Made by a program: the position numbers and the translations under genes
In this document: positions 10,418 through 18,454 of the stretch, one piece after another
How the letters are laid out: every line of letters begins with the position of its first letter
Position numbering within the stretch: the stretch's first letter is position 1
NCBI RefSeq assembly: GCF_003254275.1
Contig: NZ_QKZK01000002.1
Coordinates: 1 to 64,000, forward strand
Origin: Breznakibacter xylanolyticus
GTDB lineage: Bacteria; Bacteroidota; Bacteroidia; Bacteroidales; Marinilabiliaceae
Reading direction: 5' to 3'
DNA: 64,000 nt
The notes under the pieces: generated by a model
What the model saw: the letters and a program-made list of their open reading frames with translations, nothing else
Database searches by the model: none
What the model was told of the DNA's origin: nothing

Positions 10418-11652
10418 TTCGAAAGTAAATAGATGATTCCCACGGTGCCATCAAAGCGGGCACGATACACATCGGGAGCATACTCTTCGCGAGCAACTCC
10501 CAGACCAACCCGCAAGGCCGTGCGATGTGATAGCTGTTTCATGCCCAATGCCCGAATGCTGTAAGCGCTTAACCGTTCCAAATCGGTTTTAATATCATAA
10601 GGTTCATCGGGAGCCGTGCCCACGCCTAAAGTCACCTGCAGATAATCAGTGGCATTGAAATAACGACGAGCCGTGAAATACCACGATGTTCGCAAGCCCG
10701 AGTCCTTAAACTGGCCATACCCCCTGAAGCAAAACCAAAACTGACGAAGGTATTTTTCGACTGAAGCAGTGGCAATAAAAATATTGTTATTCCAATGATA
10801 GTAATTCATTCCCAACGAAGCGACCATTTCGGCCGGCAACTGGTGCCACACCTCCAGCGAAGCCTTGTGCTCGGGAAAATAACTGCCTGAACTGTAACCA
10901 TACATGACATACATGTACGATTGTTGAGTGAGGGTGACGTACGATTCGCCTTCGACCTGAAACTCAGTATCGCCATCGTTCAAATGGCCAACGTTAACAG
11001 TTGCGCCCAACGAGTAACCATCGTATTTTTTTGAAAGGCCGGCACTGTAAAGATGCCACCAGCGCAAGTAAGGTTCATCGAAATGGTCGAAGGAATAATT
11101 AAGATGAAGTTTGAGCGGATGCATCGGTTCGGCCAACAACCGTTTGATTTCCAATGCCACCTCGTTAGTGGGGTCGATGGCTAAGATTTCGTCGGCCACG
11201 CGTCCGGTCTCCTCACGTCGTTCGAGAGCCCAAAGCGCCTGGGCATACTTTTCGCGAAAATCGATGCGATCGGGGAAAGCAGCAATCATGTCAGGTGCCA
11301 TGTCGACCACACGGGCAAACTGGCCTGAGAAAAAAACCAGGTCATAACCCAACTCTTTCACATCATTCGATTCGGGGAAAGCGCTTTTCACCGCCTCAAA
11401 TGCCTTGGCAGAGGCATCATAATCCTTTTGCCAGAGGAATAAACGAGCCTCAAGCAAGGCCGCATCGTGATGCTGTGGCGATTGCGTGAGAACTTGACGC
11501 AATAGATTGTGAGCTGCACCATACCGCCCCGCGAATACACTCTCCCTGGCTTGTTGATACAACAATTCGCAATTAGCTTCTCCCCCATCCTGCTGACCGA
11601 AAAGCAATGAAGAATAGCCCATTAACAAAACTATAATCAAAAAATGCTTCAT
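10414..11652 (-). CDS. YaiO-family outer-membrane beta-barrel protein with TPR N-terminus
   Basis: I place the start at 11652 because the protein then begins with a normal signal peptide (MKHFLIIVLLMGYSSLLFGQ); an upstream in-frame ATG at 11691 would add 13 poorly fitting residues. Residues 25-175 form TPR-like helical repeats (ARESVFAGRYGAAHNLLRQ, ALEIKRLLAE). The rest, ending in GTVGIIYLLSK, alternates aromatic and polar residues as in the YaiO barrel family. It probably forms the outer-membrane export pore of the polysaccharide made by the downstream synthase. Confidence 0.8.
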   Translation of the reverse strand: MKHFLIIVLLMGYSSLLFGQQDGGEANCELLYQQARESVFAGRYGAAHNLLRQVLTQSPQHHDAALLEARLFLWQKDYDASAKAFEAVKSAFPESNDVKELGYDLVFFSGQFARVVDMAPDMIAAFPDRIDFREKYAQALWALERREETGRVADEILAIDPTNEVALEIKRLLAEPMHPLKLHLNYSFDHFDEPYLRWWHLYSAGLSKKYDGYSLGATVNVGHLNDGDTEFQVEGESYVTLTQQSYMYVMYGYSSGSYFPEHKASLEVWHQLPAEMVASLGMNYYHWNNNIFIATASVEKYLRQFWFCFRGYGQFKDSGLRTSWYFTARRYFNATDYLQVTLGVGTAPDEPYDIKTDLERLSAYSIRALGMKQLSHRTALRVGLGVAREEYAPDVYRARFDGTVGIIYLLSK

Positions 11653-11808
11653 GTTTTTATTAAGTATCAAGATGTGAGTATCAGGAAGCAAGACTTTACT
11701 AAAAAAACCAAATCAACATTAAAAACACACATATTTCAAGCATTGTAAACCAGCATCAGAAATTAACGAAACCAAAAACCACGAGAGGGAATGATGGTGT
11801 TCAGCCCT

Positions 11809-12201
11809 TCAATCATTTTCAGAGATACCAGAACTCCCGAGCGTCAACTGCCGAAGCAGTTCAATCAGAACGTCAGGATTAACCGGTTTCTGCAAAAAAT
11901 GGTTAGCCCCCTGCTCTATCGCTTGTTCGCGCAGATGTACATCATTTAAGGCCGAAAGCACAATCACAGGTTCCTTTAAGGCCAACTTCTGTCGCATAAA
12001 TCCAATCAACTCCATGCCGCTGACAAATGGCATGTGCAAATCCATGATGACAGCATCAAAACGTTGGCGTTTCAAGGCCAATTGAGACGCACCACCATCG
12101 AATGCCTGAATCACCAGAAACCCGTCACGTTCCAAAATGATTTTCAACATCTTTTGCACCAGCACATCGTCATCACAAACCAATACCTCCTTGCGTTTCA
12201 C
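11809..12201 (-). CDS. Single-domain response regulator
   Basis: The protein is a CheY-like receiver domain with no output domain. It contains VLVCDDD at the N-terminus, the phosphorylation site aspartate in VIMDLHMPFVSG, the conserved S in VIVLSALND and the lysine in HFLQKPVNP. I chose a GTG start at 12201, directly before the receiver fold; an in-frame ATG at 12306 would add 35 residues with no homology-like character. It lies 156 bases upstream of the YaiO-like gene in the same direction, which fits control of exopolysaccharide production by protein interaction. No cognate kinase is adjacent. Confidence 0.82.
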   Translation of the reverse strand: MKRKEVLVCDDDVLVQKMLKIILERDGFLVIQAFDGGASQLALKRQRFDAVIMDLHMPFVSGMELIGFMRQKLALKEPVIVLSALNDVHLREQAIEQGANHFLQKPVNPDVLIELLRQLTLGSSGISEND

Positions 12202-12708
12202 ACATCTTTTTTTTAAAATCCAACCTGATCGATAGTTCTCAAACACGCTTACGCTCTCCGGCACAAAACCATCACTGCATTTAAATTCAAAACGTTGACT
12301 CAACAAGGCATATCCCCCTCCGAAACCGGCATCATTGCGGAAAACATCTCAAACAATTATCATTCATTAACAAAGATGCCCCGATTCTCAAAAACAACCT
12401 AATTAATTTGGTCAACATCCCGATTTTGGGGGTTAAATAAGAGAAAAAACACATGAACATCCATTGGCGGCTTATTCTTTTGGTCGTATGAGCACGGGCA
12501 TGGCAACATCTTCAGAAAAAAACAAAGGACACAAATGTGAGCCGCATCGGCGACAAATCACTCAACCTATTCTCACCCACGAATATTTCTTCTAGGCAAC
12601 TTACGAGGATAAGAACAAGTGCAAACAATGCCGGCGATACATTAAAAAAAACCGGCATTGCCAATATTTTACAAATGAAAGAAGAACAAGAAAAAAGCAC
12701 GTGCCTTT
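12202..12708. other. Non-coding region with a 9-bp inverted repeat
   Basis: About 500 bases lie between the response regulator and the DUF4625 lipoprotein gene. Short open frames on both strands have no recognisable features. A perfect 9-bp inverted repeat (CAATGCCGG / CCGGCATTG) spans about 12628-12662 with a 17-base A-rich loop. It is not followed by a clean T-run on either strand, so its role is unclear. Confidence 0.4.
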
Positions 12709-13236
12709 TCAATGATGTCGACGCAACAGCTTAACGGATAACCCTTTTTGCGCCGACCACCCCTGATGATCGGTCACACGAATGAAAAAATGATAATCCC
12801 CATCGTCATAATCACCGTTGCCATCCCCTGCTGGAATGGCGATGGGGATTTCTGTTTCATACTGCGACAGCCCCGAGGGGATGTCATAATCGTTGATCAA
12901 CGTAAATGGGTTGACAGGCGTTTTAATGTCCGATAACGAGCATTCGGTCACTTCGGTGGAGTGCGAATGGTGGTTAAAATTATTGTGAATGTCCACACTC
13001 AGCGCATTGACATCGCCCAGGCGTTCATTATCGGACAAAAGCAGGCGCATCACAAAGGTTTCCCCAAAATATAGCGTGTCACAATTCAAGGGGAAAGCAC
13101 CTGACATCGAAATATCGATGCGAGGTTTTTCCTCATCAACCCCCTCCTGATCACATCCTACGAAGAAAACAAACAAAACTGGCAACAAAATTGTCAATAA
13201 AACGTTCTTGTCAATCGACACTATCCTCATATTCAT
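12709..13236 (-). CDS. DUF4625 lipoprotein (second of a pair)
   Basis: The 175-residue protein has a lipoprotein signal (hydrophobic stretch ending in FFVGCDQ). The mature part looks like a DUF4625 immunoglobulin-like domain: YDIPSGL, then GDYHFFIRVTDHQGWSAQKG, a pattern typical of that family. It contains a HNNFNHHSHSTE segment rich in histidine that could bind metal. It lies 95 bases downstream of another DUF4625-like lipoprotein gene and downstream of a TonB receptor gene, all in the same direction, which suggests a surface or periplasmic partner in metal uptake. The biochemical role of DUF4625 is not known to me. Confidence 0.75.
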   Translation of the reverse strand: MNMRIVSIDKNVLLTILLPVLFVFFVGCDQEGVDEEKPRIDISMSGAFPLNCDTLYFGETFVMRLLLSDNERLGDVNALSVDIHNNFNHHSHSTEVTECSLSDIKTPVNPFTLINDYDIPSGLSQYETEIPIAIPAGDGNGDYDDGDYHFFIRVTDHQGWSAQKGLSVKLLRRHH

Positions 13237-13331
13237 TATTTTTTAGAAAGATGCAGGGCATCTCGTTCGACATCTCTGCATCCCAATATTTAACAACTAA
13301 CAAGTCTATCCCAAAAGCAAATCACCACAAC

Positions 13332-13742
13332 TTACTCGGCAGCCAAAATGGTGATTTCAGCTTCCTCGGTCATTTGGTTGCCTTCCATATCGGTGACGAT
13401 GATGTGACAGAGATACACCCCGGGCTTTGCGTCAGCTGGAATGTCCACATGCTTGTGAAGGGTAACATTTTTCAAACCGGCATAATCATTATAAACAGCC
13501 ACAACTTCATCGCTACTTGCCTCTTCCTGATGAATTTCGATGGTCACTTTGTCGATTTTTCCCTCGGCCACAATCTCAGCTTCGACATGTAAATCAGCCC
13601 CAACATAAGCCACCCGACCGTTTTCCATCCCCAATTCCAAAATATTGACAACAGGTTTCGAAATCGTGTCATCCTTATCGCACGACATCATGAAAAATCC
13701 AAACACAAACGAAATTGCAATTATTAAATTTTTTGTATTCAT
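13332..13742 (-). CDS. DUF4625-like lipoprotein (first of a pair)
   Basis: The 136-residue protein begins with a lipoprotein signal peptide ending in FFMMSCDKDD. The mature domain resembles DUF4625: VVNILELG, VTIEIHQ, HKHVDIPADAKPGVYLCHIIVTDMEGNQ. It follows the TonB receptor gene by about 150 bases and precedes a second DUF4625 gene. The three genes plus the small His/Cys protein upstream of the receptor look like one functional unit. The ligand is unknown; metal binding is inferred from context. Confidence 0.72.
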   Translation of the reverse strand: MNTKNLIIAISFVFGFFMMSCDKDDTISKPVVNILELGMENGRVAYVGADLHVEAEIVAEGKIDKVTIEIHQEEASSDEVVAVYNDYAGLKNVTLHKHVDIPADAKPGVYLCHIIVTDMEGNQMTEEAEITILAAE

Positions 13743-13896
13743 TTTTTTTTAGGTTTTAGATCAATGCCATTTTGTTAACATCACTCTGGAGAAGAGACAA
13801 AGGCTATCCGATTTCAGACAGATAGATTATACTAAAAAAGACGATGAAAACATATCTGAAATTCTTTCGCCATCTCATCATCTCTCTGATTGTCTA

Positions 13897-16341
13897 TCAC
13901 TTTCCTTGATTAACGAAACACATTGAGAGTTTATTATTGATTTCGAAAATTGGGATGCTCACATTGAGCACCACATTGCGCCCAGGCTCCGGAACATGAA
14001 TCATTCGGTAAAAACTGATGTGATTAAAATACTGAACATCCAACAGGTTTTGCACCTGTAAAGACATCTTGAGGGAACGTTCTCCCCAAGTCAAATCTCC
14101 GCCTATACCCACATTCACCACCTGATAACCGGGCGTTTTCTCCTCAGGAGGCACCACTCTGTTTTGGGGCGCGGCCATTCGACACTCAATCGACACATAG
14201 GGATTGCGCACCACGCCATTAACCAGGGGAGCATACCTCAAACTCATCAGAAGTGAGGCTGGAGGCGAAAAAGGCAGGGTATACCCTTGTTTATCGCCAG
14301 ACAGTTGCCGCGACACCACCACTTCGCCCATGGCACCAATGGTGAGACTCCGCACGGGTGTCCAATGCATGTGCCACTCACCTCCGTAGCGCAACACCCG
14401 ACTCTGCTCGTAGGTAAACACTTGGTTGCCGTTGCCGTAAAGACGGTCGTGCGCAGCCTCCGGATTGAGGTATATGTAGTTTGAGAAATAAGCCACAAAA
14501 GGAGTGATCCCAATGGCCACATCGCGTCCACGCCACTCGGCAAGCCCGTCGGCCTGATAGGCCACCTCGGGCGACAAGCCGGCATTGCCCACTTCGTAAC
14601 TAAAGTGATGATAATTCACCCCATTGGCTGCCAATTCCTTGGCAATGGGCATGCGAAAACTCTTACCCAGGTTCGCCTTCAGGCTCCACGATTCGTGATC
14701 GATGTGATACCCCATCGACCAGGTGAAACTCCCCATGGTTCGCCGGAGCTCCGGCGCTCGCGCCAGATACATCCAAACAGTGTCACTGCCGGTCACCACA
14801 GGACTCGGAAACCAATCAGCATAAGGCTCACTGCTGATGACTCCCGCATCAAAGCGCACACCTGCATGCAACCAATGGGCGCCATGTAGCTGATATCGGC
14901 CGTAAGCAAAAACCCCACCCATGGTCTGACGATAAGCAGGAATCAGAAAGTTGCGCCCGTCAATACGATTCACCTGATGCTCAGCACTCATGCCCATCGA
15001 CAGTTTCAACCGCTCATACCCCACATAATGCGCCCGCACGTTGCCCGACACAATATGCTTATCAAAGGCACGTTCCAAATCAGATGCAAACCCCAGAGTA
15101 TCGGGAAAAAGCGCTGGCATGTAACCGTGCTGGGTATAGGGACTCCACTCGTGCCGGACATTGCGCTGGTATCCCCCCTCACCCTCCAAGTGCCACAATG
15201 GAGTATGCCATTCGTTGCGGTTAATCAGTTTTAAGTGCCAAACCTGCTGTGATGGCTCCTGAATGTCGCGCCGACTGGCATCGTGCAACCGGGTATCGAC
15301 CCTACGGGGTTCTAAACCGTGGGCGTTGGCGAAAAAGCCACTTTGGCTCGACACCACACTGGCATGCAATCGGCTGGAAAACTGCTGTCCCAACCACCCC
15401 AGCGTCAAATGCCCATTGGCTTCGCGCCCGGCGGTGTTGCGCAGATGGCCGTCATCAAGGGGGGCACGATATGAGTAGATGTCCACACTATCAGCAGGTA
15501 CATGGTAATCGCCATAAGCAGTGAAGGTGCCACGCACGGAGAAGTAAGCTCGTTGGCCACGCCCCCGCACCAACAACGAATTCCCAACCAGCCGATTGTT
15601 GCTTTTACCAGTCACATCCCACACGCCGCCCAAAGAGCCAATCGCCGGCACGTCAGCCGTCGACAAATCGATGGTTCCCGCAATGGCATCGGAGCCATAA
15701 AGCAACGAAGCCGGCCCCTTGATGACCACGGCACGTTCTACTGCGTACTGATCGATTTCGAGGCCATGATCGGCGCCCCACTGCTGCCCCTCGTGACGGA
15801 TGCCATTCTCCACCACCACCACGCGGTTGAACCCAAGCCCACGAATCATGGGCTTAGACTGTCCCGAACCAATGTCGAGGCTCCCCACCCCGGGAAGACG
15901 AGCGAGCGACTGCATCAGGCTACCACCCTGATATTGACGGATGAAATCGTCGCCCACCACCTCCACCGCGAGCGATTGCTCCTGCTGACGCCGACGGGCA
16001 TAATCGTCGGTCACCACCACTTCTTCGAGCGTCTGTCGAAGAGGCTCAAGGCGGACATCCTTCACGACATCTCCGCTCACTTGCACTTCTGCAATATGGG
16101 TCCGATAGCCTAAAAATGCCACCTGCAAACGATACTCTCCCTCCTGAAGCTGCCGAAACCGGTATACTCCACTGGCGTCAGTGATGACTCCCACCCCATA
16201 CGGCTCCATCCACACCGAAGCACCGGGCAAAAGGATGCCATTCTCATCGAGCACACGCCCCGAGAGTTGGTACACACGCTGCCCTGTCATCACCATCGAA
16301 ATAAAGCACAAGGCAATGACCAGAACACGAAATAAGTTCAT
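13897..16341 (-). CDS. TonB-dependent outer-membrane receptor, ZnuD-like plug
   Basis: The start at 16341 gives a signal peptide beginning MNLFRVLVIALC; an ATG 18 bases upstream is also possible. Residues 25-105 form a CarboxypepD-like domain (LSGRVLDENGILLPGASV). The plug contains EEVVVTDDY, MIRGLGFNRVVVVENG, GADHGLEID and VVIKGPASLLYGSDAIAGTIDL, then a beta-barrel to the end. The DHGLEID segment resembles the plug of zinc receptors of the ZnuD type. Neighbouring small proteins rich in His and Cys support a metal substrate. The stop is followed by two DUF4625 lipoprotein genes. Substrate is inferred, not shown. Confidence 0.88.
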   Translation of the reverse strand: MNLFRVLVIALCFISMVMTGQRVYQLSGRVLDENGILLPGASVWMEPYGVGVITDASGVYRFRQLQEGEYRLQVAFLGYRTHIAEVQVSGDVVKDVRLEPLRQTLEEVVVTDDYARRRQQEQSLAVEVVGDDFIRQYQGGSLMQSLARLPGVGSLDIGSGQSKPMIRGLGFNRVVVVENGIRHEGQQWGADHGLEIDQYAVERAVVIKGPASLLYGSDAIAGTIDLSTADVPAIGSLGGVWDVTGKSNNRLVGNSLLVRGRGQRAYFSVRGTFTAYGDYHVPADSVDIYSYRAPLDDGHLRNTAGREANGHLTLGWLGQQFSSRLHASVVSSQSGFFANAHGLEPRRVDTRLHDASRRDIQEPSQQVWHLKLINRNEWHTPLWHLEGEGGYQRNVRHEWSPYTQHGYMPALFPDTLGFASDLERAFDKHIVSGNVRAHYVGYERLKLSMGMSAEHQVNRIDGRNFLIPAYRQTMGGVFAYGRYQLHGAHWLHAGVRFDAGVISSEPYADWFPSPVVTGSDTVWMYLARAPELRRTMGSFTWSMGYHIDHESWSLKANLGKSFRMPIAKELAANGVNYHHFSYEVGNAGLSPEVAYQADGLAEWRGRDVAIGITPFVAYFSNYIYLNPEAAHDRLYGNGNQVFTYEQSRVLRYGGEWHMHWTPVRSLTIGAMGEVVVSRQLSGDKQGYTLPFSPPASLLMSLRYAPLVNGVVRNPYVSIECRMAAPQNRVVPPEEKTPGYQVVNVGIGGDLTWGERSLKMSLQVQNLLDVQYFNHISFYRMIHVPEPGRNVVLNVSIPIFEINNKLSMCFVNQGK

Positions 16342-16509
16342 GACTGAATGATAACGCACAAATCAATACCTATTCAATCTCCCTTCATAATGAATGCGGA
16401 GTGAACAGACAGGATCGCACCATTAATAAAATTGATGACTCACACACATGGTTTGAACCAACCATGCACTCGAAACGAGAAAAAAGAACCTCATCGTTTG
16501 GCCACAAAC

Positions 16510-16860
16510 TCAGGAAAAAGCCGGGGGTGCACGGGGACGAATACGTGAATCGACTTGCAAATCAACCCGCATGGGTACACCGCCCGGTTGGCATCGAATA
16601 AAGGCCTCTACAGATAAACGGAAAAAAGGTAATTCAGGCTCCCCGGAAATGGAAAAATGATATTCGCACACGGCACAATGCTCATTACCCCCATCATCGG
16701 CCACATAAAAAACACCGTCAAAAGGTGCAACCGAATGACAATGCAACACGCAACAAGCCTGCTGCGAATGGTGCTGCATCTGGTGAAACCACTGAAACAC
16801 CATCGGGACAATAAATATCCCGGCCAACACGATGGCGATATGTTTTTTCAGTTGTCCCAA
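16510..16860 (-). CDS. Small His/Cys-rich periplasmic or membrane protein
   Basis: The protein has one hydrophobic helix near its start, then a run of metal-ligand-like residues: WFHQMQHHSQQACCVLHCH, and later EHCAVCEYHFSIS with a CxxC motif. The CxxCxYxFS pattern recurs in small proteins next to TonB metal receptors in Bacteroidota. The best start is uncertain: a TTG at 16860 gives a basic N-terminus followed by the helix, whereas the open frame extends to 17010 through a dispersed repeat and is unlikely to be coding there. It lies about 170 bases upstream of the ZnuD-like receptor gene. Function unknown. Confidence 0.6.
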   Translation of the reverse strand: MGQLKKHIAIVLAGIFIVPMVFQWFHQMQHHSQQACCVLHCHSVAPFDGVFYVADDGGNEHCAVCEYHFSISGEPELPFFRLSVEAFIRCQPGGVPMRVDLQVDSRIRPRAPPAFS

Positions 16861-16970
16861 AATAAAAGGTAATAATGGATATAAAATGCAACAGTGTTGC
16901 AAATTTAAGACAAAAGAGGAATCAACAACGGGATTAACATTTTTTATGCCAACGAAAAGTGTGAACAGAT

Positions 16971-16996
16971 ACAAGAGTGCAAAAGTACAAGAGTAC
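16971..16996 (+). repeat. AAGTRCA-type dispersed repeat, copy A
   Basis: The segment reads ACAAGAGTGC then AAAAGTACAAGAGTAC. The same GTGCAAAAGTACAAGAGTGC core occurs at 22832-22852 and variants occur at three more places in the window. It is an intergenic element between the small His/Cys gene and the nitroreductase gene. Confidence 0.7.
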
Positions 16997-17097
16997 GGGG
17001 GGGCACTCATATTTCAATCGAAAATCCATCCATCATCGCAATTCAAGGGTTGAGTGTGTTTCAACCATTCACTCATTCGGCTCCTGCCACAACAAAA

Positions 17098-17131
17098 AAC
17101 GCTCTCCAACCGATAAGGGATGAAGAGCGTT
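17098..17131 (-). terminator. Rho-independent terminator of the nitroreductase gene
   Basis: An 8-bp perfect stem (AACGCTCT at 17098-17105 and AGAGCGTT at 17124-17131) is followed on the minus strand by a T-rich run (complement of 17091-17099). It starts 16 bases past the nitroreductase stop. Confidence 0.75.
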
Positions 17132-17147
17132 CACAAAAAGAGAAACA

Positions 17148-17780
17148 TTAAACGATGGAAACAAAATCTTTCAACGCTTTGCGCACTTTGGGAAGATGCT
17201 GGTATTTATCGTCGGGATGGCGGGTACCCACAGTGACCATCACCACCGATGCCCAGCCTTTTTCTTCAAGACCAAGAATCTTATCAAAAGCACCAGTATC
17301 GAAACCTTCCATGGGGCAGGCGTCAATGCTCTCGATGGCACACACCGTGAGCACCACCCCCAACGAAATATAGGCCTGTCGGGCTGCCCAACTACGGCGG
17401 TCGGCCACGGTTTTGCTTTCGATGCCGCCCACCAGCATGTTTCGATAATCGGCCAAAGCATCTTTGCCAACACCACGCACCTCACTCACATGTTCCAGAT
17501 AAGCATCGGCATCGGCGGCAGTTAGCTCACGGCGAACGGCAAAGACAATCACGTGCGAAGCATCGGTCACTTGCGGCTGATCCCAGGCAGCCTGCCGCAG
17601 CTGATGGCGAACGTCGTCGCGCTCAACCACAAAAAGTTTAAACGGCTGCAACCCCATGGACGTGGGAGCCAGATTGGCCGCCTCAAGAATGGTTTCCAAC
17701 TCATGGGCACTCAGCTTTTTGCTGCTGTCGAATTTCTTGGTGGCATAGCGCCACTGTAGTTGTTTGATGGCATTGAGCAT
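17148..17780 (-). CDS. NfsB-like nitroreductase / NAD(P)H oxidoreductase
   Basis: The 210-residue flavoenzyme resembles oxygen-insensitive nitroreductase NfsB. It shows the N-terminal RYATKKFDSSKKLS, the FMN-binding APTSMGLQPFKLFVV, DASHVIVFAVR, the ARQAYISLG helix and the C-terminal CPMEGFD and LGLEEKGWASVVMVTVG. It should reduce quinones or nitro-compounds with NAD(P)H as an FMN homodimer in the cytoplasm. It is a single gene with its own terminator and sits between two metal-receptor loci, with no evident functional tie to them. Confidence 0.9.
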   Translation of the reverse strand: MLNAIKQLQWRYATKKFDSSKKLSAHELETILEAANLAPTSMGLQPFKLFVVERDDVRHQLRQAAWDQPQVTDASHVIVFAVRRELTAADADAYLEHVSEVRGVGKDALADYRNMLVGGIESKTVADRRSWAARQAYISLGVVLTVCAIESIDACPMEGFDTGAFDKILGLEEKGWASVVMVTVGTRHPDDKYQHLPKVRKALKDFVSIV

Positions 17781-17884
17781 AGCATTTCAGTTTTTTGTTG
17801 TTATGATGATAGAAACAGATAAGGCCGAAAAATGTTTTGAACCCTCAAATATCTTCCGGCCTAACGTCTCATTACAACACAACG

Positions 17885-18244
17885 TCAGTGCCCATGCTCA
17901 GCATTGCCCTTGGCAGCTTCCATCAAGCTGTCGTAAGCATCTTTACTAATGGATGTCACTACATAGCCCTTCTTCTCGATAGCTTTCATCAGGGCTTCAT
18001 TGGTGTTGCTTCCGGTTTTGTAGAGCACATAAATGGTATTACTCTTAAAGTCGCACTTGAGATCGCGCACCCCCTTCTCGAACTTTAGCAGCTCGGTGAG
18101 CTTGTTCTCGCACGAGTGGCAATCCATATTGCAACTCAAGTAAAGCGCCGTGTTTTTGGCTTGTTTTTCCTTTTGGGCATTCACAACCCCCGAAAACGCC
18201 ATGGTTAACAACAGCACCACAGCCACTTGAATAATCTTTTTCAT
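17885..18244 (-). CDS. Secreted heavy-metal-associated (HMA) domain protein
   Basis: The start at 18244 gives MKKIIQ and a signal peptide ending near VVNAQ; an in-frame ATG at 18304 lies inside a repeat and is unlikely. The mature protein of about 95 residues has a ferredoxin-like HMA fold with the metal site CNMDCHSCENKL, where the usual MxCxxC is MDCHSC, and ends with a His-containing tail (NAEHGH). It should bind copper or mercury in the periplasm. It lies downstream of a TonB receptor gene and an HYC_CC_PP-like gene in the same direction, a set commonly linked to copper handling. Confidence 0.85.
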   Translation of the reverse strand: MKKIIQVAVVLLLTMAFSGVVNAQKEKQAKNTALYLSCNMDCHSCENKLTELLKFEKGVRDLKCDFKSNTIYVLYKTGSNTNEALMKAIEKKGYVVTSISKDAYDSLMEAAKGNAEHGH

Positions 18245-18276
18245 TTGATTTAAAATTAAACCCCAATATCCCCCGA

Positions 18277-18317
18277 AGAGCGACTTAAGCCCCCTAATCC
18301 CCAAAAGGGGGACGTTG
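18277..18317 (-). repeat. CTCCAACGT-type dispersed repeat, copy 1
   Basis: On the minus strand this reads CTCCAACGTCCCCCTTTTG then GGGATTAGGGGGCTTAAG. A diverged copy on the plus strand (about 23102-23140) reads CTCCAAAGTTACCCTTCAG then GAGATTTAGGGGGCTTAA. Both sit close to gene ends. No coding function is seen. Confidence 0.55.
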
Positions 18318-18370
18318 GAGTGTTTCGTTAATAATTAATAGTCAATCAGTGTATTCCTATTCTTTCTATC

Positions 18371-18420
18371 CTTCACTTTTGCACTTTTTGTACTCCTGCA
18401 CTCTTGTACTTCTTCACTCT
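18371..18420 (-). repeat. AAGTRCA-type dispersed repeat, copy B
   Basis: On the minus strand the segment is a run of AAGTRCA-like words (GAAGTACAAGAGTGCAGGAG, then TACAAAAAGTGCAAAAGTG). It lies 35 bases beyond the 3' end of the TonB receptor gene. Similar to copies A, C, D and E. Confidence 0.65.
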
Positions 18421-18454
18421 TTCTCTGAGCGACTCTGCCAATTTGCTACTTTCT

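Noticed and set aside
12512-12734. Two overlapping small frames on opposite strands
   Set aside because: Neither has a plausible start signal or family motif; a hydrophobic stretch in the minus frame is not enough.
16861-17010. N-terminal extension of the small His/Cys-rich gene
   Set aside because: The extension runs through an AAGTRCA repeat and reads as low-quality text, so the start was moved to 16860.
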